NCBI GenBank assembly: GCA_016124665.1
Contig: WGNH01000014.1
Location: 1 to 64,000 of the forward strand
Length of the DNA: 64,000 nt
Direction of reading: 5' to 3'
Origin: Alphaproteobacteria bacterium
GTDB lineage: Bacteria; Pseudomonadota; Alphaproteobacteria; Caulobacterales; Maricaulaceae
A program made the translations under genes and the position numbers. Numbering within the stretch: position 1 is the stretch's first letter; each line of letters opens with the position of its first letter. The notes under the pieces were generated by a model. The model worked only from the letters and a program-made list of their open reading frames with translations. It made no database searches and was not told where the DNA came from. Below, piece by piece: positions 46,772 to 57,765 of the stretch.

Positions 46772-47992
46772 TCAGGGGATGGGAGTCAATTCCGCAGCCC
46801 GGACCGGATTGCTGCCGCGCACTTCATCACGCGCAAAATACGCATCAATGGCGCGCAATACGGCTGCCATCTGACGCGACCGCGACCGCTCCGAGCGCAT
46901 ATTCGCCAGATCGGAAGGATTGGTCATGAAGCCCATTTCCAGCAACACGGCCGGCACACGCGGATCGAGCAACACGAAGAGATTGGCTTCGCGGTGCGGG
47001 TTCTGCAGCAGCGGACCGGCTTCTTCGAGGTGCTGGAGCATGACTTCGGCAAAAGCTGTCGACTGGTTGCGCTTCTCGCGCAATTCCAGCTCCACCAGAA
47101 TATTGTTCACATCAACGCGGCTGGTGTGATTGGCTCCCCGGCGCGCAATCTGGCGCGCCCGGTTCTCGGCCCGGTCATTGAGCGTGTAAACAGCGGCACC
47201 CCGCGTCTGCGCACTCGGAGAAGAATCGGCGTGAATGGACAAAAACAGGTCCGCGCGTTGCTCAGCCATGACGCCGACGCGCTCTTCCCAGGACGGGTAG
47301 GTATCGTTATTGCGCGTCATATAGACGACATAGCGCCCGGTGGCCTCCAGCTGGCGCTGCAGTTCGCGCGCCGCCGCCAGCGTAACATCAGCCTCCTCAG
47401 CTCCTCCTGCCCCGAGCGAGCCCGGATCGTGCCCGCCATGGCCGGCATCCAGAACGATGACCCGGCGTTCACGGGGAGGTGGAACATAAACGGCCTCGAC
47501 GCGCTCGGCGATCAACTGGCTGAGATCGGAGGCCTCCGGAAAACCGGAAGCGGCGTCCGCCTGCCCGGCCTCGACCCGGCGCAGATCGACTACAAGGCGG
47601 TGATGCGGATTGTCGGCATTCGCAGGAATGCCGAACTGGTTCACGATTACCGACGGCCCGTCCAGTTCGAAAACGATGCGCGAGGCATCGGCGGAACGAT
47701 CAAAAAAGCGGAAATCATCAACAAGGCCATAGCCCAGCCCCTCACCGGTTTCGAGCCCGGCTACTGACCATGCAGAACGGGGCAAATCGACCACCAGGCG
47801 CATTGACGGATCGGACACGGTGAAGGCACGAAAATCCAATTCGGAGGACATTTCGACGACGATGCGGGTTTCGCCATCATCGCCGCCAAAGCGGACCTGG
47901 CGGATTTCAGACGCATCAAGGGCAGCTGCGGTTGCGGAACCGGCCAGCCCCGTGAGCAGGAGCGAAATCAGGAAAGAGGACATTCTGCCCAT
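46772..47992 (-). CDS. amiC: N-acetylmuramoyl-L-alanine amidase with AMIN domain
   Basis: Periplasmic zinc amidase that splits septal peptidoglycan, 406 residues. Signal peptide MGRMSSFLISLLLTGLAGSA with cleavage near TAA; the fourth residue Met is an alternative start. An AMIN domain (about 25-150) that targets the septum is followed by the amidase_3 domain from about 175. Zinc ligands are seen in VIVLDAGHGGHDPGSLG, the Glu-containing segment, and FLSIHADSS; the catalytic Glu is in VLLEMGFMTNPSD. It is upstream of mrcA on the same strand and divergent from rne. Confidence 0.94.
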   Translation of the reverse strand: MGRMSSFLISLLLTGLAGSATAAALDASEIRQVRFGGDDGETRIVVEMSSELDFRAFTVSDPSMRLVVDLPRSAWSVAGLETGEGLGYGLVDDFRFFDRSADASRIVFELDGPSVIVNQFGIPANADNPHHRLVVDLRRVEAGQADAASGFPEASDLSQLIAERVEAVYVPPPRERRVIVLDAGHGGHDPGSLGAGGAEEADVTLAAARELQRQLEATGRYVVYMTRNNDTYPSWEERVGVMAEQRADLFLSIHADSSPSAQTRGAAVYTLNDRAENRARQIARRGANHTSRVDVNNILVELELREKRNQSTAFAEVMLQHLEEAGPLLQNPHREANLFVLLDPRVPAVLLEMGFMTNPSDLANMRSERSRSRQMAAVLRAIDAYFARDEVRGSNPVRAAELTPIP

Positions 47993-48418
47993 AACACCAC
48001 CATCGCAAACGCCGTGATTCGGTGCACGGCTTTTTTCCAGTGTTACCCGCTTTGCATTGACGTTTCGTTGACAGCATTACGATTTCCGGCTTGCTGATCA
48101 AATGCTTTCCATTCGTCCCGCTTTCGGGCATGTTGAAAAGCGTTCCGGAGGGCGAAGCGCTTGCGCCGCCTGGCCGAGGTCCCAGTCCGGAGCGCGCCGA
48201 GGCGGCTATCCGCCAAAACGCACTTCATCCCGCAGGTCCTGTCGTTCAGGCCTGCGACCCGAAACGCCCGTGAGGCCGCTTGCGAAGAGCCCTCACACCA
48301 GGAAAGTTTAACATGCGCGTCGCGCCGATTTTCCAGCCCCTGCAATCAAACACAGACGGGACTGTCCGCTGCGCCGCGCCGCCGCACCCTTTCGGGATGC
48401 GCGCAGGAGCAAATTTGC
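47993..48418 (+). other. Divergent amiC/rne intergenic region with long rne leader
   Basis: No gene is convincing in these 426 bp. The open frame that precedes the rne ATG in frame does not look like RNase E. The part next to amiC should hold its promoter. Toward rne there is a TTGACG ... TACGAT pair (near 48057-48083, spacing 15) that could be a promoter, plus GC-rich stems such as GGCGG-ctat-CCGCC around 48200. RNase E leaders in other bacteria are long and bind the enzyme for feedback; that is a reasonable guess here. Confidence 0.45.
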
Positions 48419-51010
48419 ATGTCAAAGAAAATGCTGATCGATGCGAGTCACTCGGAAGAGACTCGCGTCGCCATCGTCGAAGGATCCCGTGTCGAGGAGT
48501 TTGACTTTGAATCCGCGGCCAAGAAACCCATCCGCGGAAACATCTATCTGGCAAAAGTCACCCGCGTAGAGCCCTCTCTGCAAGCGGCTTTTGTCGAATA
48601 TGGCGGCAATCGCCACGGCTTCCTCGCCTTCAATGAAATCCATCCGGATTACTATCAGATCCCGCACGAGGATCGCCTTGCCTTGCAGGCCGAGGAAGAA
48701 AAGGCCGTCGAGGAAGCCATGGCCGATTCCGAGGAATCGGATGGCACGGAAGGCGAAGACGGGGCCGAAGATGACGCCGATGTCGAAGTCGAGGCTGTCG
48801 CCCGCAAGCGCCGGAATTTCTTCCGCAAATACAAGATCCAGGAAGTCATCAAGCGGCGTCAGGTGCTGTTGGTCCAGGTGGCCAAGGAAGAGCGCGGCAA
48901 CAAGGGCGCGGCGCTGACGACCTATTTGTCATTAGCCGGGCGCTATTGCGTGCTGATGCCGAATACGCCTCGTGGTGGCGGCATTTCCCGCAAGATTGCC
49001 AATGGCAGTGACCGCAAGCGCCTGAAGGACATCGTCAACGGCCTTGATCTGCCCACAGGCATGGGGCTGATTGTGCGCACTGCCGGTGCCAGCCGGACCA
49101 AGGCCGAAATCCGCCGCGATCATGATTATCTGCGCCGTGTCTGGGATGATATCCGTGCCAAGACGCTGGAATCTGTCGCTCCGGCCCTCGTCTATGAAGA
49201 GGGCGATCTCGTACGCCGCGCCATCCGCGACATGTATGACCGCGATGTCGAGATCGTGCTGGTCGAGGGAGAGGACGGCTACAAGGACGCCAAGGGCTTC
49301 ATGAAACTGCTGATGCCCTCACATGCCTCCAAAGTACAGCAATACAAGGAGCCGATGCCGCTTTTCGTCCGGCATCATGTCGAGGACCAGCTCGAATCCG
49401 CCTACAATGCCGAAACCCAGCTGAAATCCGGCGGATATCTGGTCATCCACCAGACCGAAGCCCTGGTGGCGATTGACGTGAATTCCGGGCGCTCCACCAA
49501 GGAACGCAATATCGAGGACACCGCGCTCAAGACCAATCTCGAAGCCGCTGACGAGGCCGCCCGCCAGATGCGGTTGCGGGATCTGGCCGGACTGATCGTG
49601 ATCGATTTCATCGACATGGAAGAAAACCGGAATATCCGGACTGTCGAAAAGCGCATGAAAGATGCGCTGAAAAAAGACCGGGCCCGCCTGCAGATGGGCC
49701 GTATCTCGCAATTCGGCCTGATGGAGATCTCACGGCAGCGCCGCCGCACCTCGATTCTGGAAGGCTCGACCCAGACCTGCCCGCATTGTGGGGGCAAGGG
49801 GTATCAACGCACACCGTCGTCCAGTTCCCTGGTGGCTTTACGTGCACTGGAAGAAGAAGGCGTACGGCGCCGGGCCGGCAAGGTCCGTATCACCCTGCCG
49901 ACGGATGTGGCTCTCTATCTGCTCAACGAGAAACGCGATCACGTGCTGGCCCTGGAGCAGCGCTACCAGTTCCGTGTCCTGATCGCTGCGGACCCGGACC
50001 TGATCCCGCCCGACTGCAAGGTCGAGGTGCTGGAAACCCGGGAACGGAACGCACAGGACGATGCCGACGAAGTGCCGGTTACGCAGTACATCCCGGTTAT
50101 TGAAGACGATCCGGTTGAAGATGATGACGAAGTTGATGCCGGCAATGAGCGCGGGCGTGACACTGGTGATGAGGGCAGCAATGAAAGCGGCGGACGCCGC
50201 CGACGCAGCCGTCGCCGCCGCCGGAAAGATGATGACGGATCTGCTTCGGATGCGAATGCAACCGCGACGGATTCCGCCGACGATTCAGATGAAGGCGATG
50301 GCGAAAGCCAAGCCGCCTCCCGTCCGGAAACGGATGAAGATGGCCAGCCTCGCAAGCGCCGCCGCCGCGGGCGGCGGGGCGGACGTGGCCGCCGCCGCAA
50401 CAGGGGAGATGGCAACACCCCGAATGACGAGTCACAACCCGATTCAAACGCGCCTTCCGATATCGCCGAAGCCCCTGCCGGTATGGCGGTGATTGATCCG
50501 GAAGCGGAAATCGAGGCCCTGCCCGCCAGCGAGGCTGCTGCCGAACCGCCCAAACGCCGGACACGCCGCAGGAAAGCCGATGCCGCCGTAAAGGCAGAGG
50601 GATCGGATTCCGATTCTGTGGCCGCGCCCGAAGCGGCGGCCGCCCAGACCGACGCCGAGGCCAAGCCCTCGCGTGGCCGCAAGCCGCGCAAGAAGCCTGA
50701 CGCTGCCACGGAGCAAGCGGCTGCTGCGGAGGATACGCCTGCCGCCGAGGAGAAACCAAAGCGCAAGCGGGCACCGCGCAAAAAGGCGGCTGACACTGCT
50801 GATGCATCCGCTGATCCAGCGACTCCTGAAGCGGAAGAAAAACCGAAGGCCACACGCAGCCGCAAGAAGCCGGCGGCCAAAGCCGAAACAAAAGCTGACG
50901 AAAAGGCCGAAACACCGTCAGAGTCCAAGCCGGCTGATGATGCGGGCAAGGACAGTGGCCCGAAGCGTACAGGCTGGTGGCAAAAGGGCGCCAAACTGTT
51001 CGGCGGCTGA
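48419..51010 (+). CDS. rne: Ribonuclease E
   Basis: Endoribonuclease and scaffold of the RNA degradosome, 863 residues starting MSKKMLIDASHSEETRVAIV. The S1 domain is split by an acidic insertion of about 75 residues (EEKAVEEAMADSEESDGTEG and on), known in alphaproteobacteria. Catalytic Asp lie in VAIDVNSG and IVIDFIDMEENRN. The zinc-link is CPHCGGKG. The C-terminal half is disordered with Arg-rich blocks (RKRRRRGRRGGRGRRRN) and Lys/Ala/Pro blocks. It ends RTGWWQKGAKLFGG, whose GWW matches the PNPase-binding motif shown for Caulobacter RNase E. Confidence 0.96.
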   Translation: MSKKMLIDASHSEETRVAIVEGSRVEEFDFESAAKKPIRGNIYLAKVTRVEPSLQAAFVEYGGNRHGFLAFNEIHPDYYQIPHEDRLALQAEEEKAVEEAMADSEESDGTEGEDGAEDDADVEVEAVARKRRNFFRKYKIQEVIKRRQVLLVQVAKEERGNKGAALTTYLSLAGRYCVLMPNTPRGGGISRKIANGSDRKRLKDIVNGLDLPTGMGLIVRTAGASRTKAEIRRDHDYLRRVWDDIRAKTLESVAPALVYEEGDLVRRAIRDMYDRDVEIVLVEGEDGYKDAKGFMKLLMPSHASKVQQYKEPMPLFVRHHVEDQLESAYNAETQLKSGGYLVIHQTEALVAIDVNSGRSTKERNIEDTALKTNLEAADEAARQMRLRDLAGLIVIDFIDMEENRNIRTVEKRMKDALKKDRARLQMGRISQFGLMEISRQRRRTSILEGSTQTCPHCGGKGYQRTPSSSSLVALRALEEEGVRRRAGKVRITLPTDVALYLLNEKRDHVLALEQRYQFRVLIAADPDLIPPDCKVEVLETRERNAQDDADEVPVTQYIPVIEDDPVEDDDEVDAGNERGRDTGDEGSNESGGRRRRSRRRRRKDDDGSASDANATATDSADDSDEGDGESQAASRPETDEDGQPRKRRRRGRRGGRGRRRNRGDGNTPNDESQPDSNAPSDIAEAPAGMAVIDPEAEIEALPASEAAAEPPKRRTRRRKADAAVKAEGSDSDSVAAPEAAAAQTDAEAKPSRGRKPRKKPDAATEQAAAAEDTPAAEEKPKRKRAPRKKAADTADASADPATPEAEEKPKATRSRKKPAAKAETKADEKAETPSESKPADDAGKDSGPKRTGWWQKGAKLFGG

Positions 51011-51027
51011 TCAATTGCATGTGAGGG

Positions 51028-51056
51028 GCAACGGATGGGCTTGGTCCATCCGTTGC
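51028..51056 (+). terminator. Hairpin after rne, possible terminator
   Basis: An 11 bp perfect stem GCAACGGATGG (51028-51038) / CCATCCGTTGC (51046-51056) with a GCTTGGT loop, 17 bp beyond the rne stop. Only a loose T-rich stretch (TTCTTTATT) comes about 12 bp later, so it may stabilise the mRNA end or work poorly as terminator. Confidence 0.55.
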
Positions 51057-51103
51057 ATGTGCTAGGTTCTTTATTCAGCGGGGGCTGTTCGAAGGATATC
51101 TGT

Positions 51104-52474
51104 ATGCGTGCCCTGATCGCTTTATTCACCGGATTGCTGACCGTTCTTGTGTCCAGCGGGTCCGCGCTTGCGCAATCCCTCATTCGCGATACTGAAATCG
51201 AGATCATGCTGCGGGACTATACCGACCCGTTCCTGAGAGCGGCGGGACTCGAGCCAAGCGATGTCGGCCTGTTCATTATCGCCGACCCCTCAATCAATGC
51301 CTTTGTCACCGGCGGCCAGAATATCTACATGCATACCGGCACGATCCTGGAAGCGACCGACCCGCTTCAAATCAAGGGCGTTCTGGCGCATGAGACCGGT
51401 CATATCTCCGGCGCTCACCTGGCGCGTACCGGCGAGGCGATGAATCAGGCGGCCATTCCGATGTTCGCCACACTCGGCCTTGGTGTTCTGGCGGCAATCG
51501 CAGGCGAAGGAGGCGCGGCCGGCGCACTGATGGCGTCCAGCCAGCAATTCGGCGCATTGCAGTTTTTCACTTATACACGCACGCAGGAATCCGCTGCAGA
51601 CCAGGCGGCTGTCCGCTTTCTCGAAGAAACCGGCACCTCGGCCGAAGGGCTGATGGAATTCTTCGAGCGTTTCCGTTACCAGGAAGCGTTCAGCCCGGCC
51701 CGGCGCTTCCCCTATTTCCGGACTCACCCGCTGTCGTCCGCACGCGTGGCATCCTTGCGGGAGGCGGTCGCCCGGTCACCCTATGCCGACCAGCCCGAAA
51801 GCCCGGAAGAGATTGCGCGGCTGGAACGCGTGCAGGCGAAAATCTATGGCTTCATGGCGGAGCCGGGACATGTCTTCTACCGCTATCCGGAATCCGATCA
51901 GAGCCTTCCGGCCCGCTATGCGCGGTCGGTGGCCTATTATCATGATGCCCGCATGGATGAAGCGCGGGAGGAAATTGAATCGCTGATCGAGGAAGAACCG
52001 GACAATCCGTTCTTTTTTGAGCTCTATGGTCAGATGCTGTTTGAAAGCGGCCATGCCGAGGAATCCATTCAATATCATCAGCGTTCCGTGGACCTGATGC
52101 CACAGGCACCGCTATTGCGGATCAATCTGGCCATGTCGATGATCGCGGCGGATGATGACATGTATCTCGAAGACGCCCAGCAGCATTTGCGTGTGGCGCT
52201 GGATATGGAACCCGACAATTCCTTTGCCTGGTACCAGCTGTCCATCGTTCACGAGCGCAACGGGGATACCGCCCGGGCCCAGCTGGCAATCGCCGAGCAA
52301 TCCTATGCGCTGGGTGACAGTGGACGGGCCATGCAATTTGCGTCCCGCGCCCGCCCACAGCTGGAGCCGGGCACGCCTGACTGGTATCGCGCCAGCGAAT
52401 TGCTGGCTGTTGCGCAGGCCAGCCTTCCGTCCGGCGGTCAGCAGCGTCAGCGCCGCCTCGGTTTCACCGAGTAA
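51104..52474 (+). CDS. M48 metalloprotease with C-terminal TPRs (BepA-like)
   Basis: Periplasmic zinc protease and chaperone for outer-membrane assembly, by family. It has 456 residues. Signal peptide MRALIALFTGLLTVLVSSGS ends at ALAQ. The zinc motif HETGH is at residues 96-100 in VLAHETGHISGAHLAR, and the third ligand Glu is in RTQESAADQAAV. After about residue 290 helical TPR units follow (ARYARSVAYYHDARMDEARE, EIESLIEEEPDNPFFFELYG and on). Layout and length match E. coli BepA (YfgC). I start at ATG 51104; upstream codons include the post-rne hairpin. Confidence 0.92.
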   Translation: MRALIALFTGLLTVLVSSGSALAQSLIRDTEIEIMLRDYTDPFLRAAGLEPSDVGLFIIADPSINAFVTGGQNIYMHTGTILEATDPLQIKGVLAHETGHISGAHLARTGEAMNQAAIPMFATLGLGVLAAIAGEGGAAGALMASSQQFGALQFFTYTRTQESAADQAAVRFLEETGTSAEGLMEFFERFRYQEAFSPARRFPYFRTHPLSSARVASLREAVARSPYADQPESPEEIARLERVQAKIYGFMAEPGHVFYRYPESDQSLPARYARSVAYYHDARMDEAREEIESLIEEEPDNPFFFELYGQMLFESGHAEESIQYHQRSVDLMPQAPLLRINLAMSMIAADDDMYLEDAQQHLRVALDMEPDNSFAWYQLSIVHERNGDTARAQLAIAEQSYALGDSGRAMQFASRARPQLEPGTPDWYRASELLAVAQASLPSGGQQRQRRLGFTE

Positions 52475-52543
52475 CAGTATCGTCATTGGCACATCGGACG
52501 CTGGCAGCTAAATGTCGGATGTCATCAAGTTCGGGGAAGTTTC

Positions 52544-53311
52544 ATGAATGCGTTTTTTACCGCTCTGACGGGTCTTTTTGCGCTGTTCGCCTTTGCCAGT
52601 CCGGCCGGCGCGCAGTCCGGCAGCGAATTCAGCGATGCCGAACGAGCCGAAATCCGTGAAATGGTTGGCACATATATTCTGGAAAATCCCGAAATCATCG
52701 AGGAAGCCCTGATCGAGCTCCAGCGCCGCGCGCGCCAGCGTGAGAGCGAGGCCATGATATCGGCCATAAACGCGAACGCCGACCTGCTCTACAATGATGC
52801 GCGTGACCCTTCGATCGGACCGGATGATGCCCCGATCGTGATCGTCGAATTCATGGACTATAAATGCGGCTATTGCCGCATCGCCTCGCAATGGGTGTCA
52901 GAAGCGCGCCAAACCTATGGCGACCAGATCCGCTTTGTCTTCAAGGAATATCCAATCCTCGGTGAAGAATCCCGCGTTGCCGCGCGCGCCGCCCTTGCCG
53001 TTCTGCGGCAGGGCGAAGACGTGTACTGGCGCTTCCATACGGCCATGGTCCAGTCGAGCGGTCCCCTGCCCGCCGGACGTATCGAGAATTTCGCGCGGCT
53101 GGCCGGCGTGGATGTCGCGCAGATGCAGGAAGATATGGATGATCCTGAAATCCAGACCCATCTGGAACAGGTCTATGCGCTCGGCCGGGCCATCGGCGCA
53201 GAGGGCACGCCCTTCTTCATCATCAATGGGCGTCCGGTTCCAGGGGCCAATCGGGACATGCTGGATGAATTGCTTGCGGCGGAACTGAGCCGCGTTCGCC
53301 GGGGCGGCTAG
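52544..53311 (+). CDS. DsbA-like thiol:disulfide oxidoreductase
   Basis: Exported thioredoxin-fold protein, 255 residues. Signal peptide [20 protein letters not shown] with AGA cleavage. A helical segment (about 30-80) of the Com1/ScsC type precedes the thioredoxin domain. The active site is CGYC (Cys108, Cys111) in [10 protein letters not shown]. The cis-Pro loop is [10 protein letters not shown]. It may act as a disulfide oxidase or isomerase; the N-terminal helices suggest oligomerisation as in ScsC-like proteins. The 3' end overlaps thiG, convergent, by 4 bp. Confidence 0.92.
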   Translation: MNAFFTALTGLFALFAFASPAGAQSGSEFSDAERAEIREMVGTYILENPEIIEEALIELQRRARQRESEAMISAINANADLLYNDARDPSIGPDDAPIVIVEFMDYKCGYCRIASQWVSEARQTYGDQIRFVFKEYPILGEESRVAARAALAVLRQGEDVYWRFHTAMVQSSGPLPAGRIENFARLAGVDVAQMQEDMDDPEIQTHLEQVYALGRAIGAEGTPFFIINGRPVPGANRDMLDELLAAELSRVRRGG

Positions 53312-54081
53312 ATCAGCCCGCCCAGCGGGCTTGACGGGTCGGCATAGCGCTTTTTCGGCATGCGGCCCGCGAGATAGGCCTCGCGCCCCGCAATAACGGC
53401 ATGTTTCATGGCGCTGGCCATGCGGATGGGGTCTTTCGCTTCGGCAATGGCGGTGTTCATCAGCACGCCATCACAACCCAGTTCCATCGCTACAGCAGCG
53501 TCTGATGCCGTTCCGACACCGGCATCTACGATGACCGGCACTTTTGCTTCCTCGATGATGAGGCGGATATTGACCGGGTTCTGGATGCCCAGCCCCGAGC
53601 CGATCGGCGCGCCGAGCGGCATGATCGCGCAACACCCGGCGGCTTCCAGCTTCTTTGCGTAGACTGGGTCATCCGAGCAATAGACCATCACCTGGAAGCC
53701 TTCCTTAATCAGCATTTCAGCCGCGCGCAGGGTTTCTTCCATGTCAGGATAAAGGTGTTTGGGATCCGACAGGACTTCCAGTTTCACGAGGTCCCATCCC
53801 CCGGCCTCCCGCGCCAGGCGCAGAGTGCGGACAGCATCCTCACCGGTAAAGCAGCCGGCCGTATTGGGCAAAAAGATATATTTTTCCGGATCGATATGAT
53901 CGACCAGCATGGGCTGGTCCGGGTCGGTCAGATTGACCCGGCGTACGGCGACCGTGATCATTTCCGCACCGGACGCTTCCAGCGCCCGGGCGTTCTGCTC
54001 ATAGCTCTCATATTTTCCGGTGCCGATGATGAGCCGGGATTTCAGTGTCCGGCCAGCGATGATGAGCGATGTGTCTTCCAT
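53308..54081 (-). CDS. thiG: Thiazole synthase
   Basis: Forms the thiazole phosphate of thiamine from DXP, ThiS-thiocarboxylate and dehydroglycine. It has 257 residues. Conserved parts are [20 protein letters not shown] with the Schiff-base Lys region further on, [40 protein letters not shown] and [18 protein letters not shown]. It follows thiS by 2 bp. The other thiamine genes are not in the window. Confidence 0.96.
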   Translation of the reverse strand: MEDTSLIIAGRTLKSRLIIGTGKYESYEQNARALEASGAEMITVAVRRVNLTDPDQPMLVDHIDPEKYIFLPNTAGCFTGEDAVRTLRLAREAGGWDLVKLEVLSDPKHLYPDMEETLRAAEMLIKEGFQVMVYCSDDPVYAKKLEAAGCCAIMPLGAPIGSGLGIQNPVNIRLIIEEAKVPVIVDAGVGTASDAAVAMELGCDGVLMNTAIAEAKDPIRMASAMKHAVIAGREAYLAGRMPKKRYADPSSPLGGLI

Positions 54082-54083
54082 GA

Positions 54084-54284
54084 TTATCCTCCGCCCACGA
54101 ACTGGACGATCTCTATGCGGTCGCCTTCGGACAACCGGGTTTCGGCGTGGAGCGATTTCGGCACGACTGCCAGATTGCGTTCTATGGCCACCTTCTTGGG
54201 GTGAAGGCCAAGCGCTTCAACCAGGCCGGAAATGGTCAGCCCGTCTGCAAAGTCCTGCGTCTCGCCATTAATGGTCAGTTTCAC
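54084..54284 (-). CDS. thiS: ThiS, sulfur carrier for thiazole synthesis
   Basis: Ubiquitin-like carrier whose C-terminal Gly becomes a thiocarboxylate. It has 66 residues, the normal length, and ends IVQFVGGG with the obligatory Gly-Gly tail. The N-terminus [20 protein letters not shown] is typical. It is translated just before thiG. The 80 bp upstream are shared with the divergent aroQ; I see no room for, and no match to, a TPP riboswitch. Confidence 0.95.
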   Translation of the reverse strand: MKLTINGETQDFADGLTISGLVEALGLHPKKVAIERNLAVVPKSLHAETRLSEGDRIEIVQFVGGG

Positions 54285-54364
54285 GCCAACCGCCCTGCCT
54301 ACTTGAACTTCTCTGTCTGGAGGTCGTAGAACGCGGCCTCCACGTCAAGGGGCAAGGCGCATCC

Positions 54365-54799
54365 ATGGCAGCCAGACTGATGATCCTCAACGGACCGAAT
54401 CTCAACCTGCTCGGCAGCCGCGAGCCGGAGATCTACGGTCATGAGACGCTCGCCGATATCAAGGCCATGTGCATTGCGGCGGCCGGTGCCCATGGGCTGG
54501 AGGCCGATTTCCGGCAATCGAATCACGAAGGCGTGCTGATCGACTGGATCCAGGAGGCCCGCACGGGATTTGCCGCGCTGATCATCAATCCGGCTGCCTA
54601 TACGCATACATCCATTGCTTTACATGACGCTTTAAAGACGGTTTCCATACCGGTCATAGAAGTGCATATCAGCGATCCCTCCACGCGGGAGCCATTCCGG
54701 CATCATTCCTACGTGGGACTTGTCGCAACCAGAACAATCACAGGGCGCGGTGCGGCCGGTTATGTCGAGGCGGTGGAGATTGCCGCCAGTCTGATCTAG
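54365..54799 (+). CDS. aroQ: Type II 3-dehydroquinate dehydratase
   Basis: Third step of the shikimate pathway, cytosolic dodecamer, 144 residues. Visible: [20 protein letters not shown] with catalytic Tyr, [36 protein letters not shown] with the active-site Asn and His, and [20 protein letters not shown]-like [18 protein letters not shown]. It heads the aroQ-accB-accC-aat run, a conserved alphaproteobacterial order. Confidence 0.97.
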   Translation: MAARLMILNGPNLNLLGSREPEIYGHETLADIKAMCIAAAGAHGLEADFRQSNHEGVLIDWIQEARTGFAALIINPAAYTHTSIALHDALKTVSIPVIEVHISDPSTREPFRHHSYVGLVATRTITGRGAAGYVEAVEIAASLI

Positions 54800-54838
54800 A
54801 ACACGCCCACCGAATCCGAGCCGAGGGACGAAACACGC

Positions 54839-55327
54839 ATGACCACGTCTTCCAAATCCGGTGCGAAGCCCGCATCCGCTTTTGATCCGAAACTGGTACG
54901 GGAACTCGCCGACATTCTCCGCGAAACCGAACTCACCGAGATCGAGGTCGAGCGCGGCGATCTGCGCCTCCGCGTTGCGCGCACGCTGACAGCGGCACCC
55001 GTCCAGCAGGTCATGGCCGGGCCTGCGGCCGCTCCGGCGGCGCCTGCCCCCGCGGCCGCACCAACACCTGCCGCTACCGCCAGCGATGCGCCGGTCAATG
55101 CCACGCCGTCACCCATGGTTGGTACGGTCTATATCCGTCCCAATCCGGATGCGGACCCCTTCTTCAAAGTGGGTGATCCGGTGAAGGAAGGCGATACGAT
55201 TTTGCTGATCGAGGCGATGAAAACCTTCAACCCGATCACGGCGCCCAAATCCGGCAAGCTGACCGCCATGCTGGCCGATGATGGCCAACCGGTGGAATTC
55301 GGTGAACCCCTCTTTGTGATCGATTGA
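54839..55327 (+). CDS. accB: Biotin carboxyl carrier protein of acetyl-CoA carboxylase
   Basis: Carries carboxybiotin from AccC to the transferase in fatty acid synthesis. It has 162 residues. An N-terminal helical part is followed by an Ala/Pro-rich linker ([18 protein letters not shown], about 63-80). The biotinyl domain has the biotinylation site LLIEAMKTF with Lys128. The start is 39 bp after aroQ and the end 13 bp before accC. Confidence 0.97.
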   Translation: MTTSSKSGAKPASAFDPKLVRELADILRETELTEIEVERGDLRLRVARTLTAAPVQQVMAGPAAAPAAPAPAAAPTPAATASDAPVNATPSPMVGTVYIRPNPDADPFFKVGDPVKEGDTILLIEAMKTFNPITAPKSGKLTAMLADDGQPVEFGEPLFVID

Positions 55328-55340
55328 CCGGCGAGACCTG

Positions 55341-56690
<1,350 letters not shown>

Positions 56691-56693
56691 GCG

Positions 56694-57344
56694 ATGCCGG
56701 GCTTCGGACCGGCCGAATTGCTGGACTGTTACCGCACCGGCATCTTCCCGATGGCGGATTCGGCAGATGATCCGCGGATCTATCTGGTCGATCCGCCGGA
56801 ACGCGCCAACATTCCGCTGGACGGATTTCATATCCCCCGGCGGCTGAAACGGACCGTGCGGCAGGATAGGTTCAGCATCACCGTCAATCAGGATTTTGCC
56901 GCCGTGCTGGATGCCTGTGCGGCACCGGCACCGGACCGGCGTAACACCTGGATCAATGCACCCATACGCTGGCTTTATACGGAGCTGCATCGCATGGGCC
57001 ACTGCCATTCGGTCGAGTGCCGGATCGGCGGGCAACTCGCCGGCGGGCTTTATGGCGTGTCGCTGGGCGCGGCATTTTTCGGGGAAAGCATGTTCTCGCG
57101 CGCGACCGATGCGTCGAAGGTGGCGCTTGTGCATCTCGTGGCAAGGCTGAAAACCGGCGAGTTTGAATTGCTTGATGCGCAGTTCATGACGGACCACCTG
57201 ACGCAGTTCGGAACCGATGAAGTCCCGGCGGACATTTACCGCGAACGGCTGGCGCGGGCGGTAGAGAAAAATGCGGACTTTTTCAGAATGCCGGACGGGG
57301 CCAGCGGCGCCTATGCCCTGCAGTCGATCGGCCAGACATCGTAG
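56694..57344 (+). CDS. aat: Leucyl/phenylalanyl-tRNA--protein transferase
   Basis: Adds Leu or Phe to proteins with N-terminal Lys or Arg, marking them for ClpS/ClpAP degradation. It has 216 residues. Seen: LLDCYRTGIFPMADSADDPR, FHIPRRLKRTVRQDRFSITV, TWINAPIRWLYTELHRMGHC, HSVECRIGGQLAGGLYGVSL and GAAFFGESMFSRATDASKVA, then DAQFMTDHLTQFG. It starts 3 bp after accC. Its end overlaps the convergent DUF2155 gene by 34 bp. Confidence 0.97.
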   Translation: MPGFGPAELLDCYRTGIFPMADSADDPRIYLVDPPERANIPLDGFHIPRRLKRTVRQDRFSITVNQDFAAVLDACAAPAPDRRNTWINAPIRWLYTELHRMGHCHSVECRIGGQLAGGLYGVSLGAAFFGESMFSRATDASKVALVHLVARLKTGEFELLDAQFMTDHLTQFGTDEVPADIYRERLARAVEKNADFFRMPDGASGAYALQSIGQTS

Positions 57345-57718
57345 ACCGGGTGTTCCAGGGGATTGAGGGCCGGATTGGAGGCAAACATCCAGCCCGAAAA
57401 GATACGTTCATCCTCCGCTTCCACCATCTCACCTGTATCCGGTCGGTGATCGAAGATTTCGACGAAGACAAAAATTTCCGGCGTTTCTTCCGGCGGCCGT
57501 TCGCGGCAATAGCGCGGCAGGATGGTCAGCGATCCGAAACGGTATTCCTCGCCGATGCGGATTTCAAAGTCCTCGGTGCGTGCGGTTACCTTGTCGAGGC
57601 CGCGCATGACCAGAACATTGCCGGGCCGGCTGGACAATTCCGGTCCTGTCTGAGCCGAGGCGGCGGCCAGCGGCAGGGCAAGCAGGACGCAAATGAGAAG
57701 ACGCTTGATCACATTCAT
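57311..57718 (-). CDS. DUF2155 domain periplasmic protein
   Basis: Exported protein of 135 residues with signal peptide MNVIKRLLICVLLALPLAAA cleaved near SAQ. The DUF2155 domain shows VMRGLDKVTARTEDFEIRIG, FGSLTILPRYCRERPPEETP and ERIFSGWMFASNPALNPLEH, then VYDVWPIDCR. Two Cys may pair. The family is of unknown function and lies beside aat and NDUFA12 in many alphaproteobacteria. Start ATG 57716-57718; a Met ten codons earlier is less likely since the signal peptide would be spoiled. Confidence 0.92.
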   Translation of the reverse strand: MNVIKRLLICVLLALPLAAASAQTGPELSSRPGNVLVMRGLDKVTARTEDFEIRIGEEYRFGSLTILPRYCRERPPEETPEIFVFVEIFDHRPDTGEMVEAEDERIFSGWMFASNPALNPLEHPVYDVWPIDCRA

Positions 57719-57765
57719 TCCATCATGATGCCGCGAAGCGGCGGCCACGTCGAGCCGGAACGCCC

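Noticed and set aside
48161-48418. N-terminal extension of RNase E
   Set aside because: Does not look like RNase E; the family start MSKKMLIDAS lies at 48419.
54285-54364. TPP riboswitch in front of thiS
   Set aside because: Only 80 bp are free and the conserved CUGAGA and ACCUGA segments are not seen.
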